Source of the DNA: Fidelibacterota bacterium UBA2980
GTDB taxonomy: Bacteria > Fidelibacterota > Marinisomatia > Marinisomatales > Marinisomataceae
Length of the DNA: 12,480 nucleotides
Direction: 5' to 3'
Assembly: GCA_002348725.1 (NCBI GenBank)
Contig: DEAO01000031.1
Location: 1-12,480, forward strand
The notes under the pieces: generated by a model
Databases searched by the model: none
The model's input: only the letters and a program-made list of their open reading frames with translations
Told to the model about the DNA's origin: nothing
Shown here: positions 6,976 to 12,480 of the stretch, piece by piece
Layout: every line of letters begins with the position of its first letter
How positions within the stretch are numbered: position 1 is the first letter of the stretch
Translations under genes and position numbers: made by a program

Positions 6976-7866
6976 TTATGACCCAAAATCTATTTCTTCA
7001 ACCTGATAAATTTTCTTGTTATTGACGCCACCGCCATCAAATTGAACAAATGCAAGAATATTCAAATCGCTCGGATCCCAGCTAACGCCAGAATCATTTG
7101 GCCAATTACTATTTAATGTCCAATCGATATTAGTTGTAAGTGATTCTCCTGCATCTAAATTCAAAGCTTGACCAAAAGTAACAATACCTTCAGGGCTTGT
7201 GTCAGAATTAAGAAAATCTATAAATACTTGATGAAATACTGTTTGTCCATTTGGAGCGCCATATTCTGAATCATCATGTGAAACAGCAATATAGTATTTA
7301 AATCCAAGATTTCTTACATCTCCTGCAGCGGTTACTTTTACTGTTCCGCTAAGCTTATATCCATCCAAACTAACATTCATATCAATGTCAAACGGTGAAT
7401 TTGGAGTAACAGTATCTACCATCCTTGCATGAGTTCTCCAGGTAGAAGCACCAGAACCAGAATCGGTTAATCCTTGAGTAAATGCATGAGGAACATATCC
7501 TACATTATAATATCCTTCACGAACAATTACCGGATTTTGATTCCAATCATAATAAGGATCTCCTGCAGCTGGCCACCAAACATGGTAACGTAAAATAATC
7601 CATTTATCTGCTATATCACTTACATATGTTGATGATGTAGGATCTAAATATCGATCTAAAGTATTGTTTTGTGCAGTACAAGGACCGCAAGTAGTTGAAG
7701 TAAATAATTCTGTTAAAATCTTAGTTGGCACAACCTGTGTGTTTCCACCTGTGTTTCCACCTGTTTCTCCACCGCCTCCATCAGCAGTTGCAGTTACAGC
7801 ATCTCCACCACTACCACAAGCAAACAAAACCAATACTGTTAAACTTAATAATATATTCTTGTTCAT
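6976..7866 (-). CDS. Thioredoxin-fold lipoprotein with CGPC motif (Omp28-like)
   Basis: A 296-residue exported lipoprotein. The ATG at 7866 is chosen because it gives a good signal peptide with lipobox LFAC (lipidated Cys17) and has GAGAGG upstream; the longer reading to 7929 adds 21 residues that would bury the signal and overlap the barrel gene. After a Gly/Thr/Asn linker (28-46), TKILTELFTSTTCGPC brings a thioredoxin-type active site (Cys60, Cys63), and YVPHAF near 124-129 holds the expected cis-proline (Pro126). The C-terminal half is beta-rich and may be an Ig-like domain. The layout recalls Omp28-related outer-membrane proteins of Bacteroidetes, by memory of the pattern rather than a search. 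Likely role: thiol chemistry at the envelope, alongside the barrel and TlpA genes upstream. The partner or substrate is unknown. Confidence 0.82.
   Translation of the reverse strand: MNKNILLSLTVLVLFACGSGGDAVTATADGGGGETGGNTGGNTQVVPTKILTELFTSTTCGPCTAQNNTLDRYLDPTSSTYVSDIADKWIILRYHVWWPAAGDPYYDWNQNPVIVREGYYNVGYVPHAFTQGLTDSGSGASTWRTHARMVDTVTPNSPFDIDMNVSLDGYKLSGTVKVTAAGDVRNLGFKYYIAVSHDDSEYGAPNGQTVFHQVFIDFLNSDTSPEGIVTFGQALNLDAGESLTTNIDWTLNSNWPNDSGVSWDPSDLNILAFVQFDGGGVNNKKIYQVEEIDFGS
7741..7764. repeat. Tandem 12-bp repeat in lipoprotein linker
   Basis: Two perfect adjacent copies of GTTTCCACCTGT (plus-strand reading) encode the repeated Gly-Gly-Asn-Thr units of the linker after the lipid anchor. The unit is in frame, so copy change would lengthen or shorten the tether without breaking the gene. 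Confidence 0.8.
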
Positions 7867-7903
7867 AAATATTATACCTCTCATCACGCTAAATATATAT
7901 AAT

Positions 7904-9571
7904 TTAATTGAAACTAACGTTGTAATCAATCCTTAGTCCATCTTCAAAAGATTGAATATATCGACACACTCCATTAGTGCAATCTAATCCTCCTCTAATA
8001 GACCCATAGAACACTTCTAATGCACTATCTGGTTTAATTCTATATGTTAATGACATAGAATTCCATGTATTGGATTCAAAATTTGATAATGCTTCATCGC
8101 TATTCGTTGATTCATTTGCAATGGTTAGTGACCATTTTGATGAATAATTTGCTGTTAAGCTCACAAAAGTATTTTTTTGATATTTTTCAGATAATAAAGA
8201 TGTGAAAGATGATTTTCCATTGTTAGTGACTTCAAACCCTTTTTTAGCACGCTGTAGCTCCAACTGCATTTCTATACTCCACAAATCATTCAAAGTAATA
8301 TTCACCATTGATGGAAAAGTAATAGCTTTATTTACTTCAAATGACTCAGAAACATCTGAATTTGTAAGCACGGCAAAAGTGTCAGACAAATAATCAAATC
8401 CTATTCTATAAAAAACATTCCCTGATTTATTATATCCATTTAATTCAATAAAAAACTCATCGAATGGATATGAGTCTTTATCACTGCTTGGAAATAATGA
8501 ATTGCTATTACCTGCTGTGGTTGTCAACGGTTCAGCATTCCATACACCAAATTCATCGCTATGCCATCCTTTTGTAGAGCTAGATTTACTATAACTAACA
8601 AGCAATGTTTTGTCATCACCTAATGGTCCTGTTAGCTCTAATTCTAAACCAACTTCATCATTTAAGTTTGCCTGTTTTGAGTTGCGACTTAATAATTTAA
8701 AACTGTGTTGATAATATGCAGTTGGCGATCGTTGAATATCAAGGGCTTGTGCATAATTGTTTACGATATCATCTCGCTCACTTGGATCTTTTATATCAAT
8801 TCTGTATCGTCTATAATTTGATGTTAATGACCAATCATCAATGTAATTAATATTCGATAAATAAATACCATTGCCTTTATCGGATTCTAAATTATTTTCA
8901 GTTCCATTTCGTTCAGATCTTTTATGCATAAAGGATAAAAACAAATCACCTTTGTTATAAGGTTTTTCAAAACGCATTCCGCCAATTGTGCTTGATATAT
9001 CAGTATCAGATTGTTCTGTTAACAATAAAGAAAATCCCATTATTAAACCTGAAGAAGAAAGCGTTAGATCTGAACCATATATATTTTGGTCTAAAAAGTA
9101 GTTTGGAATTCGTGGATTATAACCTCCTAATAGGGTCGTGCTTTTTCTTATACCGCTCTCCCCTCCTAAAACATTTAATATAAGATCATCTTTTTGATAT
9201 TCTACGCTTACACCTCTTGCGCCTGTGTCAAAATCTAAATGTTGATACATCACTTGATTAAGAATTAACCCTCTTCCCCATGTTTTATAAAAGTCTCCCA
9301 ATTCAAGTGAAAAATTCTCATTATAATATCCTAATAAAAATTCACGCACTCCCTCTTCTTTTAGTCCAATTTCAGGAGGATTACTTAACTCTAAACTCAA
9401 TGATGCTTCAAATCGGTGTTCTGGTCGATTTAAAGTTATTCCTAAATTAGAATAAATTTCATCATATGCATAATCACCTTCTCCATCTCCATAACGAAAA
9501 TTGAGATAGCTTGAATATTCAACTTGAGCTAATAAACTGCTAAAAAACAAAATGAAAATATATTTATTCAT
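7904..9571 (-). CDS. Outer-membrane beta-barrel protein, DUF6029-like
   Basis: 555 residues with a short signal peptide ending around LLAQ (residue 16) and then many amphipathic strands rich in Tyr, Ser, Asn and alternating hydrophobics, as expected for an outer-membrane barrel; it ends YNVSFN, with Phe next to last. The segment LELGDFYKTWGRGLILNQ and the following DFDTGARGVSVEY look like DUF6029-type proteins of Bacteroidetes, from memory. The only cysteines in the protein form a CTNGVC pair at 531 and 536, close to the C-terminus. The ATG overlaps the TlpA gene stop by 8 nt and has no strong ribosome site, so translation is probably coupled. It lies between two genes for thioredoxin-fold proteins, which suggests its cysteine pair is their client. 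Transport or adhesion function cannot be assigned. Confidence 0.8.
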   Translation of the reverse strand: MNKYIFILFFSSLLAQVEYSSYLNFRYGDGEGDYAYDEIYSNLGITLNRPEHRFEASLSLELSNPPEIGLKEEGVREFLLGYYNENFSLELGDFYKTWGRGLILNQVMYQHLDFDTGARGVSVEYQKDDLILNVLGGESGIRKSTTLLGGYNPRIPNYFLDQNIYGSDLTLSSSGLIMGFSLLLTEQSDTDISSTIGGMRFEKPYNKGDLFLSFMHKRSERNGTENNLESDKGNGIYLSNINYIDDWSLTSNYRRYRIDIKDPSERDDIVNNYAQALDIQRSPTAYYQHSFKLLSRNSKQANLNDEVGLELELTGPLGDDKTLLVSYSKSSSTKGWHSDEFGVWNAEPLTTTAGNSNSLFPSSDKDSYPFDEFFIELNGYNKSGNVFYRIGFDYLSDTFAVLTNSDVSESFEVNKAITFPSMVNITLNDLWSIEMQLELQRAKKGFEVTNNGKSSFTSLLSEKYQKNTFVSLTANYSSKWSLTIANESTNSDEALSNFESNTWNSMSLTYRIKPDSALEVFYGSIRGGLDCTNGVCRYIQSFEDGLRIDYNVSFN

Positions 9572-10043
9572 CTAATGCTTTATCTAATTCTTGTTTAAAT
9601 ATTTGCTCATCTCCATTAACAAAGCCGCGTTTTCGATAAACAATTTCGCTATCAATTGTGATAAAGGTTAAAGGAATAGGCCTTGCATTAAAACGTTTAT
9701 AAAGCCTTTTATCATAATCCATTATAATATGATAATTATCTCCTTTTAGATATTTTTTTGAATTCACAAATGATTTTACCTTAGGTATCTTTCCAGCATC
9801 ATCAGTGTTAATTAGCACAACAGAAATATCGTAGCTATTATCTTGAATCAACTTTTCTATAGCATAAATTTCTTTAATACAAGGAATACACCATGTTGCC
9901 CAGAAGCTAACAATACTAACGCCGTTGGTTAATTCATTTAAATTAACCGTTTCATTATTCAGTAAACGTACCTTTGTACTTGGAATTGTTGATTGTCCAA
10001 ATAAAACAGATATGACTAGAACCAAAAAGCCATATTTTCTCAA
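9564..10043 (-). CDS. TlpA-like exported thioredoxin
   Basis: 159 residues. A signal peptide (MRKYGFLVLVISVLFGQS) sends it to the periplasm; there is no lipobox. The active site is WCIPC (51-55) after VSFWAT, and RPIPLTF near the end carries the cis-proline, as in TlpA/ResA-type thiol-disulfide oxidoreductases. Such proteins usually reduce disulfides, for example in cytochrome c maturation, or serve a specific envelope partner. The start is TTG: it overlaps the gltX stop in TTGA, and a perfect AAGGAG lies five bases upstream within gltX, which fixes the start well. It overlaps the barrel gene downstream by 8 nt. The gene order suggests a dedicated barrel partner rather than general cytochrome maturation; this is inference. 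Confidence 0.9.
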   Translation of the reverse strand: MRKYGFLVLVISVLFGQSTIPSTKVRLLNNETVNLNELTNGVSIVSFWATWCIPCIKEIYAIEKLIQDNSYDISVVLINTDDAGKIPKVKSFVNSKKYLKGDNYHIIMDYDKRLYKRFNARPIPLTFITIDSEIVYRKRGFVNGDEQIFKQELDKALDE

Positions 10044-11452
10044 GACAGCTCCTTCACACCTTCTGATAATCGTTTAACACAAATATCTTTGCCAAGCAAA
10101 AGCATCGTGTCAAAAATACCCGGACCATAAGTTAAGCCAGAAAGAGCAAATCGAACCGGTTGCATGAGCTTGCCAAGAGACAAATCATGTTGATTCATTA
10201 AATTTTCAAAAATGGACTCTAATGTTTGTTTATCAAAATTTTCTTCAATATTTATAGCATTTAATAAATCATCAATAATTTGAGAAGAAATTTCATTCCA
10301 AATCTTATTTTTGATATCCATATCATAAATGATATGATCAACAAAAAATGTATCTGAAATCTCCATCAAGTCTGTTAATGTTTTTGATCTATCTTTTGTT
10401 AAAGATAAAACATCACTTTTGTATTTATCTGATTGTCCTTGACCCCAACTAGGATTGAGTTTTTCAAGTTCTAAAATAACAATATCAATACTAATTTTGG
10501 CCATATGTTGACCGGAAACCCATAATAATTTTTTTTCATCAAATGTTGCTGGTTTCTTTTGAACTTGCTCTAGATTAAAACCATCAATTAAATCATCTAA
10601 ATTAAAAATTTCTTGTTCAGAGTCTGGATTCCAACCTAACAAAGAAAGATAATTAAGAATTGCCTCAGAAGTGTAACCTTTGTCGCGATATTCTTGAACG
10701 TTCGTAGCTGTATGACGCTTGCTTAATCTTTTTTTATCAGCTCCCAAAATCATTGGTAAATGCGCAAAAGTTGGAACATTTAAACCAAGAGCTTTATAGA
10801 CTAATATTTGTTTTGGTGTATTTGCTAAATGATCATCTCCTCTTATAACATGAGTAATATTCATATCAGAATCATCAATTGTTACTACAAAATTATAGGT
10901 TGGAGTTCCATCTGACCTTGCAATAATAAAATCATCTAAATCGTTATTATTAACTTTAATATTTCCATACACTAAATCATCAAATTCTGTTATACCATCA
11001 GGAATTTTTAGTCGCACTGTAAACGGTTTACCTTGATCAACTAGCTCTTGTTGTTGGCTTTCCGTATAATCTCGATACGTTTTTGGAACACGAAATGCTT
11101 CTTTATTTTGTTCTGATTTTTCACGCAGATTATCTAATTCCTCTTTAGTAATAAAACATCGATATGCGGTCCCATTCTCTATCATTGAAACAACAACAGA
11201 TTGATGACGTTCAATATTTGAAGATTGATATACAATTTCGTCATCCCAAGACAATCCTAACCACTGTAATGCATCAGATATTTGATCAACATATTTTTGT
11301 TCAGAACGTTCAGTGTCAGTGTCTTCAATACGCAATAAGAATGTCCCATTATTCTTTTTTGCATACAACCAATTAAATAACGCTGTTCTAGCTCCTCCAA
11401 TATGCAAGTAGCCCGTTGGACTAGGAGCAAATCTGACAATAGGTTTGTTCAT
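10040..11452 (-). CDS. gltX: Glutamyl-tRNA synthetase
   Basis: 470 residues, normal for bacterial GluRS. This class I synthetase charges tRNA-Glu in the cytoplasm. The HIGH motif is in RFAPSPTGYLHIGGA (7-21), RIEDTDTERS follows at 41-50, and the KMSKS equivalent is KRLSK (241-245) after PMILGADK. HVIRGDDHLANTPKQ (201-215) is also typical. A single cysteine in YRCFIT (97-102) means the zinc site of some GluRS is absent. It cannot be told whether the enzyme also charges tRNA-Gln. The ATG at 11452 gives the standard N-terminus but lies only two bases after the mature 3' end of tRNA-Ser, with no Shine-Dalgarno sequence. The stop overlaps the TTG start of the TlpA-like gene. Confidence 0.97.
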   Translation of the reverse strand: MNKPIVRFAPSPTGYLHIGGARTALFNWLYAKKNNGTFLLRIEDTDTERSEQKYVDQISDALQWLGLSWDDEIVYQSSNIERHQSVVVSMIENGTAYRCFITKEELDNLREKSEQNKEAFRVPKTYRDYTESQQQELVDQGKPFTVRLKIPDGITEFDDLVYGNIKVNNNDLDDFIIARSDGTPTYNFVVTIDDSDMNITHVIRGDDHLANTPKQILVYKALGLNVPTFAHLPMILGADKKRLSKRHTATNVQEYRDKGYTSEAILNYLSLLGWNPDSEQEIFNLDDLIDGFNLEQVQKKPATFDEKKLLWVSGQHMAKISIDIVILELEKLNPSWGQGQSDKYKSDVLSLTKDRSKTLTDLMEISDTFFVDHIIYDMDIKNKIWNEISSQIIDDLLNAINIEENFDKQTLESIFENLMNQHDLSLGKLMQPVRFALSGLTYGPGIFDTMLLLGKDICVKRLSEGVKELS

Positions 11453-11454
11453 TG

Positions 11455-11541
11455 CGGAGGCGGTAGGATTCGAACCTACGAAGGGCTTGCACCCTTGCTG
11501 GTTTTCAAGACCAGTGCATTCAACCGCTCTGCCACGCCTCC
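11455..11541 (-). tRNA. tRNA-Ser(UGA)
   Basis: An 87-nt class II tRNA on the minus strand. The acceptor stem GGAGGCG pairs fully with CGCCTCC, the anticodon stem CTGGT/ACCAG holds loop CTTGAAA with anticodon TGA at 11507-11505 (reads UCA and relatives), and the long variable arm (AAGGG...CCCTT) marks it as serine-type. The T loop is TTCGAAT. The discriminator is G at 11455, as usual for serine tRNAs, and CCA is not encoded. gltX begins at 11452, so only CA separates tRNA and start codon. A promoter-like pair of boxes lies about 27-55 bases upstream. Confidence 0.97.
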
Positions 11542-11567
11542 TAGATTAAATTTAATTGTATGGATTG

Positions 11568-11596
11568 TTTATATATAGTAATTTTTTGCGTCGCAA
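11568..11596 (-). promoter_or_regulatory. Candidate promoter for the tRNA-Ser/gltX unit
   Basis: Reading toward tRNA-Ser, TTGCGA (11596-11591) and TATAAA (11573-11568) are 17 bases apart, the ideal spacing for a sigma-70 type promoter. Transcription would begin near 11561, about 20 bases before the tRNA 5' end. The -35 box lies inside the TTGCGTCGCAA palindrome. Confidence 0.5.
11586..11596. promoter_or_regulatory. Palindrome TTGCGTCGCAA, possible operator
   Basis: A perfect 5-bp inverted repeat around a single T, GC-rich in an AT-rich spacer between two divergent units. It overlaps the -35 box of the tRNA-Ser promoter candidate and lies 30-40 bases before the YceI start, so a bound protein could affect both. 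The short loop makes an RNA hairpin unlikely. No known regulator is recognised. Confidence 0.35.
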
Positions 11597-11626
11597 TTTA
11601 TTGGATAAAAAACTAAAGGGAAACAA

Positions 11627-12358
11627 ATGAAAAAAATAATTTATCTAACAATCTTCTGTACTATGATATCGGCACAAGGATTAGAGTTAGAAGGAAAAAA
11701 AATAGCACCAAAAAAATCAGTGGCTCCTATGAAGCAGTTAGTTGATGGCAATATCCCATCAACAATTATCTTAGATAATAAGAAGAGCGTTTTAAGATGG
11801 AAAGGTGGATTGAAATTTGTTAATAATGATCATACCGGCACTCTAAAAATAGGACAAGGAAGACTCCTTATTAGTCAAGATAAAAACTTCACAAGAGGAA
11901 AAATTCAAGTCAATATGATGAGTATGAAAAATACAGATATGGAGCCTGCAAAAGGAGAACGTCTTGTTGGTCATTTGAGAGGTGATGATTTTTTTCATGT
12001 AGATCGCTTCCCTACTGCTACTTTAGATGTACAAACATCAAAAATAATAGGTAAAACATCATCTGGTTTATATGAAGTAAAAATTGAAGGTCATCTAACT
12101 ATTAAAGGCGTAAAAAAACCTATTACGTTTGATGCAGAAATTGACCTGGATTCACCAATTAAAAAAGCAACAGGAACTATAGTATTTAATAGAGCTGATT
12201 TTGGTATTCAGTATAGATCTGAAATGCATTTAGGAAATCCTGATTCATTTTGGAATCAACTGCGTTCTGTTAGAGATACAACAAAAGATCGTGTTATTCG
12301 CGATGAAATAGAAGTTGAATTTGAAATTGTTTCTATAGCAGGAATGCTTAGAAAATAA
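11627..12358 (+). CDS. Exported YceI-family protein
   Basis: 243 residues. The N-terminus MKKIIYLTIFCTMISAQG is a signal peptide probably cut after Ala16 or Gln17, so the protein acts outside the cytoplasmic membrane. The YceI fold is a lipocalin-like barrel that binds isoprenoid or other amphiphilic molecules. Matching blocks are SVLRWKG (54-60), NNDHTGTLKIGQG (66-78), LVGHLRGDDFFHVDRFPTATLDV (113-135), GHLTIKGVKKPITF (155-168) and VFNRADFGIQY (186-196), ending with RDEIEVEFEI. It is longer than the usual 190 or so residues because of an N-terminal stretch (20-50) and an insertion near 199-222. AAAGGG lies upstream of the ATG. It is a single gene, divergent from tRNA-Ser, and its ligand is unknown. 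Confidence 0.92.
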   Translation: MKKIIYLTIFCTMISAQGLELEGKKIAPKKSVAPMKQLVDGNIPSTIILDNKKSVLRWKGGLKFVNNDHTGTLKIGQGRLLISQDKNFTRGKIQVNMMSMKNTDMEPAKGERLVGHLRGDDFFHVDRFPTATLDVQTSKIIGKTSSGLYEVKIEGHLTIKGVKKPITFDAEIDLDSPIKKATGTIVFNRADFGIQYRSEMHLGNPDSFWNQLRSVRDTTKDRVIRDEIEVEFEIVSIAGMLRK

Positions 12359-12362
12359 TCTA

Positions 12363-12480
12363 TTAGCCCATCAAACCCTGATAGATAAGATATGGGATAA
12401 TAATGTAAAGAGTAACATCTCGGATGAGATAATAAAAAAACAATGCTACTCCGACCTTCCATCCATACTTTTTGAAAAGT
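12363..12480 (-). CDS. Small membrane protein, C-terminal part (runs off window)
   Basis: An open frame enters at the window edge and ends with TAA at 12365-12363, giving 38 residues: a basic start LFKKYGWKVG, then two hydrophobic stretches (VALFFYYLI and LYIIIPYLIYQGLMG) split by RDVT. This has the look of the end of a real membrane protein, with positive residues before a membrane helix. It is convergent with the YceI gene, four bases between stops, so any terminator would have to lie inside coding sequence. The alternative minus frame here lacks these properties and runs antisense to the YceI gene. The family is not recognised; only the end is visible. Confidence 0.6.
   Translation of the reverse strand, partial: LFKKYGWKVGVALFFYYLIRDVTLYIIIPYLIYQGLMG

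Noticed and set aside
7867..7929. Longer N-terminus for the CGPC lipoprotein
   Set aside because: It would place 21 residues before a good signal peptide and lipobox and overlap the barrel gene; the ATG at 7866 has GAGAGG upstream.
7664..7936. Plus-strand 90-codon open frame with proline-rich start
   Set aside because: It is the complement of the glycine-rich lipoprotein linker and signal peptide; a shadow.
12256..12462. A 68-codon minus-strand open frame at the right end
   Set aside because: It is mostly antisense to the well-supported YceI gene and its translation has no membrane or domain pattern; a different minus frame in 12363-12480 looks like real protein.
1..12480. CRISPR arrays, insertion sequences, prophage or defence islands
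   Set aside because: No spaced direct repeats, transposase, integrase or phage genes were seen; all sequence is accounted for by ordinary chromosomal genes.

Overview
The window is AT-rich, densely packed bacterial chromosome with almost no spacer DNA and mostly small overlaps between genes. The mix suggests an uncultured marine member of the FCB group, with Candidatus Marinimicrobia (SAR406) my best guess. The reasons are lipoproteins and signal peptides ending in -AQ, a DUF6029-like barrel beside a TlpA thioredoxin, an Omp28-like lipoprotein, and tRNAs without an encoded CCA. The taxonomic call is inference from protein style, not from a marker-gene search.

Region 1 (1-5627, all minus strand). 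Reading in the direction of transcription: a short-chain dehydrogenase, a hotdog thioesterase and yaaA overlap end to start. After a 59-nt gap comes a TPR lipoprotein, then dnaX, ybaB and recR (cut by the window edge), again with overlapping ends. dnaX-ybaB-recR is the widely conserved replication/recombination cluster. DnaX here has lost all four zinc-module cysteines. It also carries an A AAA AAA heptamer followed at once by a stop in the -1 frame, so it may make a short gamma-like form.

Region 2 (5628-6418). A single plus-strand gene is divergent from the dehydrogenase and encodes a membrane enzyme very like animal steroid 5-alpha-reductases 1 and 2. Its 3' end overlaps the end of tadA.

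Region 3 (6396-11541, all minus strand). In transcription order: tRNA-Ser(UGA), gltX, a TlpA-like thioredoxin, an outer-membrane barrel, a CGPC-containing lipoprotein, tRNA-Arg(ACG) and tadA. A promoter-like sequence lies just upstream of tRNA-Ser. The two tRNAs are each followed within 2-3 nt by a start codon with no Shine-Dalgarno sequence, so 3' processing of the tRNA could leave a leaderless mRNA. TadA edits the wobble A of tRNA-Arg(ACG), the very tRNA encoded directly in front of it. The three envelope genes in the middle look like an extracytoplasmic thiol-redox group.

Region 4 (11542-12480). A plus-strand YceI-family exported protein, divergent from the tRNA-Ser unit, is followed after 4 nt by the convergent end of a small membrane protein that runs off the window.

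No CRISPR array, insertion sequence, prophage or convincing intrinsic terminator was seen. No stretch longer than 100 nt lacks a gene.
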